Part shown: positions 24,580 to 33,556 of the stretch, piece by piece
Layout: every line of letters begins with the position of its first letter
Position numbering within the stretch: position 1 is the first letter of the stretch
From: Sphaerochaeta sp.
Lineage (GTDB): Bacteria > Spirochaetota > Spirochaetia > Sphaerochaetales > Sphaerochaetaceae
Assembly (NCBI GenBank): GCA_016342655.1
Contig: JAEINL010000032.1
Span: 1 to 41,762 of the forward strand
DNA: 41,762 nt
Direction: 5' to 3'
The notes under the pieces: generated by a model
Seen by the model: only the letters and a program-made list of their open reading frames with translations
Told to the model about the DNA's origin: nothing
The model's database searches: none
Made by a program: the position numbers and the translations under genes

Positions 24580-25845
24580 ATGATACTTAAGAGCGCAACC
24601 TATGTAGGAGCTGACCACAGAATGCATACCCAGGATATCAGGGTATCAGGATCAGTTATCAGCCAGATCCAGGAAACTTTGGATCCGGAAGAGAAGGAAC
24701 GCATCATTGACTGCGCATCCTTCATCATCATCCCGGCCCTCGCAGATTGCCATGTCCACACCCCTGATACGCTCCTGCGAGGGACCCACCGCGACATGCC
24801 CCTCGCCTCCTGGGGTGATGGGAGCAAGCAGGGACAACTGCAGCAGATGCTCTATGCCTACCTCGATGAGGCTGTAGGAAAAGAGGAGTTCAAGACACTG
24901 GTCCTCTACTCCTACATGCAGTACCTCCGCCAGGGCGTCGGCTTTATCGTTGAGACCGGACAAGCTGACAACTCATCTTCCATCCTACAGGAGTGTGCAC
25001 AGCTGATAGGACTGAAGGCGTTGGTCGACTACTATGACGAGGATTCTTCGCAGACACCTGCCACTGCCACCGTCAGCCAAGGCATCCACCTCCCTGAGGA
25101 GGAAAACCTTACCTCAGAACTTTTGGAAGAGGTGCGCCAAAGGTGTGTAAATGATCATCCATATCTGATGACCCACTGCCTGGAGACGTCCTGGAGACGG
25201 ACTCAGGTACAGGAAAAGTTTGGAATGTCGACTGTTGAACTGCTCGCCAAAAAACATATCCTCGATTCCAAAGCCATCCTCTTCCACTGTGTCGAGGCAA
25301 GCGAACAAGATATTGGACTGCTGGCAAAACATCAGGCTAATGTGGTGCACTGCCCTGTCTCCAATACCCGCAGCGGAGCTGGTGGTATGAACCTCTGCGC
25401 CATGCTGGATCAGGGCATCAACATAACCTTAGGAACCGACTACCTCAGCCACGACATGTGGGAAACTATGCGCACCACCTATGGGGAACTGAAGCAGGGG
25501 ATGAAGCCTCACCTGTATGATGCATGCACGGTTCTTTCGATGGCTACGCGCAATGCCTCCCCTTTCGCAAGTGAAACCAGCTACCAAGGAACCATCGAGG
25601 AAGGGAGCGGAGCAGACTTGCTGTTCCTCAATGCCCACCACGCCATCTCCCCCATCATTGACAACCCTGACTTCTCCAATGCAACGCATAACCTGCTCAT
25701 CTATGCAAGGCCTGAGATGATCACACACGTCATGGTCAATGGCAAGTGGGTTATCAGAAACAAGGTATTTGTGACCGTCGATGAGCAAGAGATACTCAAA
25801 GCCTACGCTGAGGTGGTGACCAAGCTCTTTGCTGAGGATTACTGA
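24580..25845 (+). CDS. ATZ/TRZ-family amidohydrolase (SsnA/deaminase-like)
   Basis: A 421-residue metal-dependent hydrolase. Ligand motifs are visible: HxH in ADCHVHTPDTLLRG, His in LMTHCLE, His in LFHCVEAS, and Asp in TLGTDYLSHD. VVHCPVSNTRSG is the usual substrate-loop segment. The layout matches the aminohydrolase group that includes MTA/SAH deaminase, guanine deaminase and SsnA. E. coli ssnA sits beside xdhD, and an XdhD-like gene lies 4 kb away here, so a purine or related N-heterocycle is a reasonable substrate guess. The open frame runs upstream to 24331, but that part is not family-like; ATG 24580 starts at the canonical beta strand. Confidence 0.8.
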   Translation: MILKSATYVGADHRMHTQDIRVSGSVISQIQETLDPEEKERIIDCASFIIIPALADCHVHTPDTLLRGTHRDMPLASWGDGSKQGQLQQMLYAYLDEAVGKEEFKTLVLYSYMQYLRQGVGFIVETGQADNSSSILQECAQLIGLKALVDYYDEDSSQTPATATVSQGIHLPEEENLTSELLEEVRQRCVNDHPYLMTHCLETSWRRTQVQEKFGMSTVELLAKKHILDSKAILFHCVEASEQDIGLLAKHQANVVHCPVSNTRSGAGGMNLCAMLDQGINITLGTDYLSHDMWETMRTTYGELKQGMKPHLYDACTVLSMATRNASPFASETSYQGTIEEGSGADLLFLNAHHAISPIIDNPDFSNATHNLLIYARPEMITHVMVNGKWVIRNKVFVTVDEQEILKAYAEVVTKLFAEDY

Positions 25846-25946
25846 TCACTGCAACACAGCATTACCTTCCCTTGGCCATCTGCTCAGCGTTGGAGTATAT
25901 GAGCAAAGTCCATGGGTAAAGAGATGGTTAACCTATGTATGCAAGC

Positions 25947-25985
25947 AAAAGACCGACATCCTCGTAGGGAAGTCGGTCTTTTTTT
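25947..25985. terminator. Bidirectional terminator between convergent genes
   Basis: AAAAGACCGAC (25947-25957) pairs with GTCGGTCTTTT (25972-25982) over a 14-base loop, with a T-run to 25985 on the plus strand and A residues on the left side. It serves the amidohydrolase gene and, in the other direction, the NUP-family gene. Confidence 0.85.
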
Positions 25986-26016
25986 AGTACAAGAGCATTC
26001 ACTCTTGAGTCAGGGA

Positions 26017-27021
26017 CTAGTTTGCTGAAGGAATGCTCGTCTTGTAGGTATCCCAGTTGGCAACAATCTCATCGATCACTACCCTAGAGACAGCGAATCC
26101 ATTCTTCATTCCCATGGAGAAAGCACCTGAACTGGCATCCAGACTCTCTCGAACACTCTGTCCGGGATAAGGCTGGTCAAAGTTGACCACATCACGACAG
26201 ACAAGCAGACGATCGAGCAGGTCGTAATTCATGGCAACCACACCAAAGGCATTGTCTTCCATCTGTGTCACCCTATAGATACCAGCTCCATAGGCGGCGG
26301 TTACCTCATCGGCACGAGCCGAAGAGGAGGAACCATGCCAGTAGCTGTCTCCTGTGACCGAGACTCCCATCCGTACAGAGGGTTTTTCCAAGGCTTCAGT
26401 TGGGCCGTAGTTTGCCCTATAGGCAGCGGCTGCACTAGCATCGGAGAGAGGGACAGCAGAGGTGATCTCATATGCCCACTGGGCAAGAGCCTTGTTCAGT
26501 TTGATATATCCAGGACGGTCATACCCTTCTGAGCGCAAGAATGTGCTGTCATCGGGACTAGACTTATCACTCTCCAACCAACCATGCCCAAGCTCAAAGT
26601 CAACCAGCTCATCAGCCCAGACCACATCACCGAGGGTTCCCCTCTGTGGACTCATACCTGAACAACCACTTACCAGTATGTAGGTATTGGAAAAATCAAA
26701 CCGAGGATCGGAAAGAATCGCCGTAAGGGAAGAGGAAGCCTGAGCCTTACCCATGCCAGCAATACACCCGGCAACACCATCTTCATTGACATACAGGGTC
26801 AAGGGCATCTTGCCCAGCTGGTAGCTTTCTGCGCCGTCGAGATACGCTTCATAGAAATGCTGGAACTCTCCGGCAAAATCCCCTTTGTTCTCTCCCACTT
26901 CAAACATGTTGAGAACAAGAACTTTAATCTCCTGTTTCTCTGCAACAGCCTGTGCACCAAGTGTCATAACACTCAGAATACCCAAAAACACCAATAGTAG
27001 CCCTTTAAAGCCATTTTTCAT
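26017..27021 (-). CDS. Purine nucleoside permease (NUP)-family exported protein
   Basis: A 334-residue protein of the NUP family (PF06516-like), first described as a fungal purine nucleoside permease. The N-terminus is a cleavable signal peptide (LLLVFLGILSVMTLGAQA). The mature protein is soluble-looking, with segments typical of the family: VLVLNMFEVGENKGDF, LVSGCSGMSPQRGTLGDV and SVTGDSYWHG, followed by TQMEDNAFGVV. There are no further membrane helices, so in bacteria it is more likely a periplasmic nucleoside-binding or cleaving protein than a permease. The ATG at 27021 has AGGAGA 7 bases upstream; an upstream in-frame start at 27093 has none. The context is the purine gene group. Confidence 0.85.
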   Translation of the reverse strand: MKNGFKGLLLVFLGILSVMTLGAQAVAEKQEIKVLVLNMFEVGENKGDFAGEFQHFYEAYLDGAESYQLGKMPLTLYVNEDGVAGCIAGMGKAQASSSLTAILSDPRFDFSNTYILVSGCSGMSPQRGTLGDVVWADELVDFELGHGWLESDKSSPDDSTFLRSEGYDRPGYIKLNKALAQWAYEITSAVPLSDASAAAAYRANYGPTEALEKPSVRMGVSVTGDSYWHGSSSSARADEVTAAYGAGIYRVTQMEDNAFGVVAMNYDLLDRLLVCRDVVNFDQPYPGQSVRESLDASSGAFSMGMKNGFAVSRVVIDEIVANWDTYKTSIPSAN

Positions 27022-27332
27022 CAAAAACTCTCCTAAACCCATAGTATTTGGAGAGTCTATTGGATAGTGAAGCTCAAGAACAAGGGGTAACATGCAAAAG
27101 GTGTACTGTATGTCAGACTAAAACCCTAAATGGACAACAGATATGCAACATAAATGAATTCCACGCTTCTCATTGGCAACACATATGATGTAGTGTACTT
27201 CTCAATATTTCACTTCTCCCACTTTCCTATCCCTTGATAGAGAAAGGAACCTGTAAGACAAACCTCCACTTTCAGCTATCAATACGCATCAAGGTAGGCT
27301 TGCATGTGAGATAGTGAGGAATTTTCTCTTAT
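27022..27332. other. Intergenic stretch between divergent genes
   Basis: No gene is visible between the NUP-family gene and the palindrome before the flavoprotein gene. It should hold both promoters, but I could not select convincing hexamers. Confidence 0.4.
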
Positions 27333-27365
27333 CTAACACTTTTACAAAATGTGTAAATGTGTTAG
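27333..27365. promoter_or_regulatory. Long palindromic operator-like site
   Basis: CTAACAC, T, TTTACA, five bases, TGTAAA, T, GTGTTAG: 13 of 14 arm positions are complementary. It ends 44 bases before the flavoprotein start. The size and symmetry fit a TetR- or GntR-type dimer site; no such regulator is in the window. TTTACA inside it may also serve as a -35 box. Confidence 0.55.
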
Positions 27366-27409
27366 GTTAGACACACCAACCCTATCACCCCTACTATGAG
27401 GAACATTGC

Positions 27410-28873
27410 ATGACTATCACTACCTTTGAACAACTGTTGGGAACCTTGAAGAAAGTTACCGACGATATCACAAAAACCATTCCCTTCAAAAACATCCAAT
27501 CTTTCTTGGGTGATCTCAAGCAGATCAAGCCAACGTGGCCCGCTCTGAAGATTGGAAACCTAGTTGCACCCACCCCTATCGTTCAGGGAGGCATGGGTGT
27601 AGGGATATCCCTCTCCTCCCTGGCCTCCGCTGTGGCTAATGTCGGGGGAATAGGAGTCATTGCAGCAAACGCCATCGGCTTGCTGGAAAAGGACTACTAC
27701 AAGGATGGCAGGGAGGCAAACCTACGTGCCTTCCGCCGAGAAATCCGCAAAGCCCGTGAAATGACCAAAGGCATCATTGGGGTCAACATCATGGTTGCAG
27801 TCAGTGACTTTCACCAGTTGCTTGATGTAGCTATCGAGGAGAAGGTGGACATCGTCTTTATGGGTGCAGGACTCCCTATCAAGGGCATCCCAGTTGAGAA
27901 AATCCGTGAGAACGGAGTCAAGATCGCCCCTATCGTGAGTTCCGCCCGTGCCACCGAGATGATCTTCAAGATGTGGAAGAAAATCTACAATGATGTCCCT
28001 GATGCCGTGGTCTTTGAAGGGCCGAAGGCTGGAGGGCACCTCGGATTCACAGAAGAGCAGCTGGAGGATCCTGCCTACCAGGTAGAGGCGATTGTTCCTG
28101 AGATAGCAAAGGTCCTGCTTTCCTATGGACAGGAGTTCGCCCGTGAGATCCCTTTGATCGCTGGGGGTGGCGTCTATACCGGGGAGGATATCTACCAAGT
28201 GCTCCAATCTGGAGCCCAAGGCGTGCAGATGGCTACTCGATTCGTTGCAACTGACGAGTGTGATGCCGATATCCGCTTCAAGCAAGCGTATGTCGATTGC
28301 ACAAAAGAGGATCTTGGCATCATTAAGAGTCCTGTAGGTATGCCTGGTCGTGCTATACGCAACAAGTTCATAACAGACAGTGAAGCTGGCATCCGCCCAG
28401 CCTTTACCTGTGCATGGAAATGCCTTTCCTCCTGCAAAGCACAGGATGCAAACTACTGCATCTCCATTGCTCTGAACAATGCACGTAAAGGCGTACTGCA
28501 AGGCGGGTTCGTCTTTGCAGGTTCCAATGCCTACAAGATACAGGAGATCGTCCCGGTAGCCTCCTTGGTTTCCGAACTCTCAACCGGCTATTTGTTGGCT
28601 GAGAGACAGAAAATTTCCTCCAAGCTGGAAAGTCTGGTTGCAAGCTTGCAACACTTGGCAGAACGGTACAAAACTATGCAAGGTCAGGTCATTGAACTGG
28701 GAAAGGCATACGAAAAAGTCCTTACCACCCCTTCTGAGCTAATGGAGAAAGTAACCTTGACTGAACTCCGAGAAAACTATGTAAAAACACAGGCCAAAGC
28801 TAAGAAACTCCAGCTTAAAATGGTAGAGAAGCTTATGGCCTCATGGTATCTGTTGGAACCACAGAGAATCTGA
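27410..28873 (+). CDS. NAD(P)H-dependent flavin oxidoreductase, nitronate monooxygenase-like
   Basis: A 487-residue FMN enzyme of the NMO/FabK-like TIM-barrel family. Visible motifs are VQGGMGVGIS near residue 58, GVNIMVA, EGPKAGGHLGF with the catalytic-type His, and the FMN-phosphate segment GGVYTGEDIYQ followed by GAQGVQMATRF. It is longer than the usual 320-360 residues. An insertion near residue 330 carries four Cys spaced C-x3-C-x3-C-x7-C, and a C-terminal coiled-coil-like tail of about 90 residues follows. The role could be oxidation of nitronates or another small substrate; it cannot be decided from sequence. GAGG lies 8 bases before the ATG. Confidence 0.8.
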   Translation: MTITTFEQLLGTLKKVTDDITKTIPFKNIQSFLGDLKQIKPTWPALKIGNLVAPTPIVQGGMGVGISLSSLASAVANVGGIGVIAANAIGLLEKDYYKDGREANLRAFRREIRKAREMTKGIIGVNIMVAVSDFHQLLDVAIEEKVDIVFMGAGLPIKGIPVEKIRENGVKIAPIVSSARATEMIFKMWKKIYNDVPDAVVFEGPKAGGHLGFTEEQLEDPAYQVEAIVPEIAKVLLSYGQEFAREIPLIAGGGVYTGEDIYQVLQSGAQGVQMATRFVATDECDADIRFKQAYVDCTKEDLGIIKSPVGMPGRAIRNKFITDSEAGIRPAFTCAWKCLSSCKAQDANYCISIALNNARKGVLQGGFVFAGSNAYKIQEIVPVASLVSELSTGYLLAERQKISSKLESLVASLQHLAERYKTMQGQVIELGKAYEKVLTTPSELMEKVTLTELRENYVKTQAKAKKLQLKMVEKLMASWYLLEPQRI

Positions 28874-28917
28874 GAAGGCTCTAGAACAAAAAGTAAGGAA
28901 GATTAGCATATTGTGAT

Positions 28918-28949
28918 GAAGGGAGGGGTGTAATCACACTCCTCCCTTC
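28918..28949. terminator. Hairpin between convergent genes
   Basis: GAAGGGAGGGGTGT (28918-28931) pairs with ACACTCCTCCCTTC (28936-28949), 14 bp with one G-U pair and loop AATC. The following T-run is weak. It probably ends both the flavoprotein transcript and the PPOX-fold gene transcript. Confidence 0.6.
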
Positions 28950-28992
28950 CCCGTTTCACTATCAGATATGCAGTATTCGTCAGCAGACTTGA

Positions 28993-29361
28993 TTAGATCA
29001 ACTTCTCTTTTCCGCTGTACATCTCTGTGGTGTTGATCACCAAGGCCCCATGCCCCGGATGCTTAGTAGGGTTCCAACCCTTCATCCAATCGAACAATTT
29101 CCCTGAGGTGAGATATTCCACCTCTCCCTTTACCTGGTAGGATTTGCCTTCCTTGGTAATGAACAGGACGGCAGCCTTGCTCTTGGCCTCAATGTTCTGC
29201 TTGGTCTTGAAAAAGTAGTTGTCGGCAATGACAATACGATTATCGTCACTCAGGCCCACACAGGTTGCATAGATACTATTAGGCATACCCTTGCTATCAA
29301 CTGTGGTCAACACGACAGCGCCATCTCTCTGCTGCCAAGCTTGTTTTACTACATCATCCAT
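28993..29361 (-). CDS. Pyridoxamine 5'-phosphate oxidase-fold flavin protein
   Basis: A 122-residue protein with the split-barrel PPOX/FMN-binding fold. The pattern includes GAVVLTTVDSKGMPNSIYA at the N-terminus, then VIADNYFFKTKQNIEAKSKAAVLFIT and YQVKGEVEYLTSG. Such short proteins bind FMN or related cofactors; true pyridoxine oxidase activity is unlikely at this length. I chose ATG 29361 because AAGGAGATACAAG places the ribosome-binding site 7 bases upstream; the frame extends to 29529 without support. Confidence 0.8.
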   Translation of the reverse strand: MDDVVKQAWQQRDGAVVLTTVDSKGMPNSIYATCVGLSDDNRIVIADNYFFKTKQNIEAKSKAAVLFITKEGKSYQVKGEVEYLTSGKLFDWMKGWNPTKHPGHGALVINTTEMYSGKEKLI

Positions 29362-29794
29362 CTTGTATCTCCTTCTTCTCATGAAGACCTTCCATTGTAA
29401 ACCTCTAGGACATTGTTGCAAGGGGGAGAAGAAAAAAATCAGGAGAACAGGAAAGCAGAAAAACCTGAAACAGGACAAGACACATCCATCCCAAAGGCGA
29501 AAAAGGCTTAGTACCCAAAACACGTACAATTGAACCTATCTGTGTGTGCATTCACGCCTTTTTCCAAAAGCCAACTACCTCTGACAAGTATGATACATAC
29601 AATACTATCAAATCTCAGATTGAGATTTTACGAATTTCTGGACAAAGTCTGAACAGTGATTTTTCTAGGGACAATACTCCTATAAGTACATACAATGGAT
29701 ACATTTATATTGATTACTTTTCCTTATTAGAAATTTTTTAGGATTACTAATGCTTTTCATTGCCTTATAGTCAACAATTCTGCTAGGATTAAAC
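29362..29794. other. AT-rich intergenic stretch
   Basis: No gene is supported here. One perfect 8-bp stem with loop GAT (29610-29628, arms AAATCTCA/TGAGATTT) is present. A 65-codon open frame (29544-29741) lacks a ribosome-binding site and family features. Confidence 0.4.
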
Positions 29795-30862
29795 ATGAGA
29801 AAAACCAAACTGTTCATAATCCTTTGCCTACTCGTAATTTTCTCCTCCCCCATCAACGCAACTGTTACAGTTACATATGCCCCAGTATCGGCTCTTGTTT
29901 TTGAAACCGGTACATTTCCTTTTGCTTCGACAGACTTTGTTGCCCATATAGGAACCTTTACGTTCGAAAGTACTGACAATAAATTATTTGACCCTGCTCT
30001 CGTCAATATGTCGGTAAGCAATAATTTTGAATTCTCCGGACTAGTGACATGGTACAACCATTGGGAGACTGGTTTGCCTGTATATGAACAAGATATCACT
30101 ACGTTTTCTCTTGCTTCTGTAAGCACGGTAAAAGGCACAACCAGGTATGTAAAGCTTTGGGGTGAAGATGATGGCATAGCTCGCCTTACGAATGAAGGCG
30201 GAAATTTCAATACAGCTGTTTTTATTGCGAAACTATATTTTTTGGGCGATCAGAGTTCCTCGAAATATAAACCAGGAGAATACTACACCCTTACATCAGG
30301 AATTCTGGATACGTTTAAGGTAGCGGTTGCTTCTGGTGGTGGAGGTATCTACAACAGTATGACATACATACCAGTAGGAACCCAGACAGGTCCAATTTCT
30401 TTTGTGCCTGGTCCCCTCACCTCGCTTCCCTATGGAGATCCCAATCCTCCTTTTGATTCTGTAGACTATGAGCTCACCATCATCGAAAACCAGGCTTTCA
30501 CTCTCCAGAATGCATTCACTACCAATGCTTCTCAGATAGCCCAAGCTCAATTGATAGTGACCAATGCAACTCCAAATACTGCCTACGGAATCAATGTTGA
30601 GTTCAGAGATGCGTCAAACAGCGCTATTTTTGCATTGTATCTTGACGGTAACACCCTACTATACAGCATCCCTTACAAACTCCGTTTCCTCAACCAAGAG
30701 GTAGTGGGAAATGTTCCTATACTCTGGAACAACCTCAGCAATGGAACATTTTTACAAGATATTTCTGTCACGGGCATAGACCCTACGACTGCAGGGAGAG
30801 CTCCTTCCGGCTCCTATTCAGAGGTGATTACGGTGACGATCACTCCTATTGATAGCATTTGA
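29795..30862 (+). CDS. Unknown secreted beta-rich protein
   Basis: I do not recognise a family. The 355-residue product starts with a clear signal peptide (LFIILCLLVIFSSPINA), followed by mature sequence rich in Thr, Ser, Val, Phe and Tyr in alternating patterns. A Gly-rich stretch (ASGGGGIYN) lies near residue 183. There are no Cys residues after the signal and no C-terminal transmembrane helix. It could be an adhesin, pilin-like or surface protein. AGGA lies 8 bases before the ATG. It is AT-richer than its neighbours and stands alone. Confidence 0.6.
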   Translation: MRKTKLFIILCLLVIFSSPINATVTVTYAPVSALVFETGTFPFASTDFVAHIGTFTFESTDNKLFDPALVNMSVSNNFEFSGLVTWYNHWETGLPVYEQDITTFSLASVSTVKGTTRYVKLWGEDDGIARLTNEGGNFNTAVFIAKLYFLGDQSSSKYKPGEYYTLTSGILDTFKVAVASGGGGIYNSMTYIPVGTQTGPISFVPGPLTSLPYGDPNPPFDSVDYELTIIENQAFTLQNAFTTNASQIAQAQLIVTNATPNTAYGINVEFRDASNSAIFALYLDGNTLLYSIPYKLRFLNQEVVGNVPILWNNLSNGTFLQDISVTGIDPTTAGRAPSGSYSEVITVTITPIDSI

Positions 30863-31007
30863 TCTTTCCCCACTAGGTATTCATGACTTTTAAACTTAGT
30901 GAAAAACCTTACCAAAGCTACGTAATCTGACAAATTCAAAATGCTTGAAAACACTTTTTCCTTGTATTTCTGGTCAGAAGGTACCGAGGGCGAAATGCAA
31001 GGCAAGG

Positions 31008-31052
31008 AAAAAACATTCCTGGAATGGAGAAACAATTCTCCACTCCAGGAAT
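31008..31052 (-). terminator. Terminator of the Fe-alcohol dehydrogenase gene
   Basis: ATTCCTGGA/TCCAGGAAT and TGGAGAA/TTCTCCA form a 17-bp stem with one A/C mismatch and loop ACAA. On the minus strand it is followed by six T (31008-31013). It ends 7 bases after the dehydrogenase stop. Confidence 0.85.
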
Positions 31053-31058
31053 TCATGC

Positions 31059-32228
31059 CTACCGATAAGAATTCTTATAGATATTCAGGCAGTCCTCATC
31101 ACTGAGCTCTACAGGATCAACCATGAAGAGCCCTGCCATATTTTCCCGGGCATTCTGCACCATCTTGGGAAGGTCCTCTTCCTTGATGCCGTAGTCGGAC
31201 ATCTTCAGCTGATCGACACCACAAGATTTTTGCAAGTCTGATAAGGCAGTGACAAAATCCATAGCCTTTGTCGCATCTGACTTTCCTAAGGCCTTAGCCA
31301 TAGCTACCATCCTCTCATCACAGACTTTGCTCTGGGCAATATGGGTAGCGTAAGCAAGGCTGATCATAATCAGGCCAGCCCCATGAGGCAGTGCGGGATA
31401 GTAGGCGCTCAAGGCATGTTCAAGGGAGTGTTCGGAAATACACCCTGAGGTAGACTCCACCATCCCAGCCAAGGTGTTGGCTAACGAGACATCCTCTCTA
31501 GCTTGTATATTCTTTCCATCATTGACAGCTGTAGCGAGGCTTTTGCCTATCAGGCGAATGGCCTCGAGGCTATACATGTCACTTAGCGTATTGGCTGTCG
31601 TGTTGATATAGCCCTCTGTACTGTGGAACAGGGCATCAAAGCCCTGATAGGCAGTCAGGGATGCTGGAACACTCACACTAAGCAGAGGATCGACGATGCT
31701 CAACACAGGAAATGTGCCTGCATAGCCCATCCCTATCTTCTCATTGGTCTCCACTTTGGTTATGACTAGCCAGGGGTCGGCTTCGGTCCCGGTTCCTGCA
31801 GTGGTTGTGATTGCTACGATGGGCAAGGGCCACGTAGGCACGGGTTTTGCTTCTCCACTACCGCCGCCAATATAGTCCCAGAGATCCCCTTCATTTGTCG
31901 CCATGATGGCAATGCCCTTTGCCGAGTCAATGGTACTGCCACCCCCGAGCCCAATGACAAAGTCACACTTCTCTGTTCTACAGAGCAGGGCGCCTTCTGT
32001 GACATGGTCCTTGATGGGGTTGGGAAGAATCTTGTCAAAGACAACTGAACTCACCCCTGCCTTCTTTAGCTGGGTTTCGAGTTGGGCAAGATAGCCGTTC
32101 TCTCGTGTGGATTTGCCGGCAGAAATGACAATCAGGGCACGTTTGCCTGGTAGCTGCTCCTTGTGCAAGCGATCGAGCGAACCGTTTCCAAATACTATCC
32201 TTGTAGGTATGTGATACGTAAATTGCAT
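31059..32228 (-). CDS. Iron-containing (group III) alcohol dehydrogenase
   Basis: A 389-residue Fe-ADH-family protein. The NAD-binding segment GLGGGSTIDSAKGIAI lies near residue 90. The metal ligands are visible as Asp in YQGFDALFHSTEGY, His in the same segment, and two His in EHSLEHALSAYYPALPHG. This group reduces aldehydes or oxidises alcohols and includes butanol dehydrogenases and YqhD-like proteins. GGAGG lies about 5 bases before the ATG at 32228; an upstream in-frame start at 32273 has no such support. It stands alone with its own terminator, so the substrate is open. Confidence 0.9.
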   Translation of the reverse strand: MQFTYHIPTRIVFGNGSLDRLHKEQLPGKRALIVISAGKSTRENGYLAQLETQLKKAGVSSVVFDKILPNPIKDHVTEGALLCRTEKCDFVIGLGGGSTIDSAKGIAIMATNEGDLWDYIGGGSGEAKPVPTWPLPIVAITTTAGTGTEADPWLVITKVETNEKIGMGYAGTFPVLSIVDPLLSVSVPASLTAYQGFDALFHSTEGYINTTANTLSDMYSLEAIRLIGKSLATAVNDGKNIQAREDVSLANTLAGMVESTSGCISEHSLEHALSAYYPALPHGAGLIMISLAYATHIAQSKVCDERMVAMAKALGKSDATKAMDFVTALSDLQKSCGVDQLKMSDYGIKEEDLPKMVQNARENMAGLFMVDPVELSDEDCLNIYKNSYR

Positions 32229-32581
32229 ACGAGCCTCCGTTTTATTTGTTAGGCTAAGTATACATACATCCACAGCCTAGGGGCAAGTCAACACGATTTT
32301 AAGGGGATGACAGCCATGAACAACTATTCTGTCTCTTCTTTCAAGAACTATCAGAAGCTTTTTATACATCATAATCGTATTTGCCATGTATAGGGATATG
32401 CATAACCTTGATGTTGAAGATGTCAGCAATGGCTTAACCCGAGAATCCACTGAAAAGTGAGTAGTATAACCTCTGTCCTATTTTTTACAAAACAAGACCC
32501 CTAACTTGCCTAGAGTTGGTAAAAAATTTCCAAAAGGTTAATAGACACTGGAAAAGGGTTTTATCCTCATACAAAAGACAG
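32229..32581. other. Intergenic stretch, no gene seen
   Basis: It holds the upstream region of the dehydrogenase gene and the end of the AbiE transcript. A possible minus-strand promoter (TTGCCC, 18 bases, TATACT) lies 30-60 bases before the dehydrogenase ATG. The rest shows no supported gene. Confidence 0.35.
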
Positions 32582-33556
32582 TCAATCTTTGTCATGATTC
32601 ATCATCTTCCATGCAACCATAGGGTGACTAGAAATATTTGTAATAATTTCAGGATCATCAAAGACCAGTTCTGGCTTAAATATTTTTGACTTAAATAGTG
32701 AGAGGAACTTTTTTTCATTGTCCGTAAGTTGTAATAGTTTGACCAGAAATTCTTTGACTATTCTCCTCATATGATCTGTATCAACATACAAGCTTTTTTG
32801 AATCACAGGAAGCAAGTCAGTTTGGATCTTTCGGAATGTGATTGTATCAATTCTGGAAAGATCATATGTTTCCAGAATCTGTTCTTGGGAAACAGCGGTG
32901 TAAAATACAGTACATTTTCTGAGCATTTGAAGTTGCTCTTGATTAAAAAGATTTGTAGTTATCATATTGTATGTATCATACAAATCCCTGGCAGCAGAAC
33001 GACTGAGCAATGCATTGATTTTTGCTGCAAAAATCTCCACTGAATTCAAGGATAATACGTACTGTTCAAGAGCACTGACCGATGATTTGATTTTTCTCAA
33101 TTCCGGATTGAATATGTGTGAGCGCAAAGAATAATTAATTTCAATCTTTATATTATCCCTTACGCCTCCCAAGTTTTGATATAGAAGCACAAAGGAATCT
33201 AAGCTATGCTTCTTTCTGGTTTGTGGACCTAAAATATAACCTTCTGACATAATATACAAGTCTAAATCTTCCGAAATAGTTTGACGCATTGCAAGCATCT
33301 CAATTCGATTTTCTGTTGCACAATAATCAAGATCAATATCGACAGAAAGCCTAGGGAGATCGAATACCGTCAGATTTATTGCAGTCCCGCCCTTGAGAGC
33401 GAGGCAATTCTTCATAATCGGATTTTCATTGATATAGGATAGTATTTCTGTCAATCTGAATACCTTTTCCAGTGTATCACGAATAAAGTTCAGTTCTGTT
33501 GCTCTTGCTGCCATTTCCGCTTTTGTATACTTAAACAAACTCGTCACCACCCTCAT
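32582..33556 (-). CDS. abiEii: AbiEii-type nucleotidyltransferase toxin
   Basis: A 324-residue protein with the DUF1814/AbiEii nucleotidyltransferase fold. CLALKGGTAINL supplies the G-G-[ST] loop and LPRLSVDIDLDY the metal-binding D-x-D. KIEINYSLRS and AAKINALLSRSAARDLYDTYN are later conserved segments. AbiEii proteins are toxins of type IV AbiE toxin-antitoxin systems that block phage growth; related MenT toxins add nucleotides to tRNA. The start at 33556 overlaps the antitoxin gene by 26 bases, so translation is coupled. The locus is AT-rich relative to its flanks, as expected for a mobile defence module. Confidence 0.85.
   Translation of the reverse strand: MRVVTSLFKYTKAEMAARATELNFIRDTLEKVFRLTEILSYINENPIMKNCLALKGGTAINLTVFDLPRLSVDIDLDYCATENRIEMLAMRQTISEDLDLYIMSEGYILGPQTRKKHSLDSFVLLYQNLGGVRDNIKIEINYSLRSHIFNPELRKIKSSVSALEQYVLSLNSVEIFAAKINALLSRSAARDLYDTYNMITTNLFNQEQLQMLRKCTVFYTAVSQEQILETYDLSRIDTITFRKIQTDLLPVIQKSLYVDTDHMRRIVKEFLVKLLQLTDNEKKFLSLFKSKIFKPELVFDDPEIITNISSHPMVAWKMMNHDKD

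Noticed and set aside
29544..29741. 65-codon open frame in the AT-rich gap
   Set aside because: No ribosome-binding site, no recognisable sequence, and AT-rich DNA with few expected constraints.
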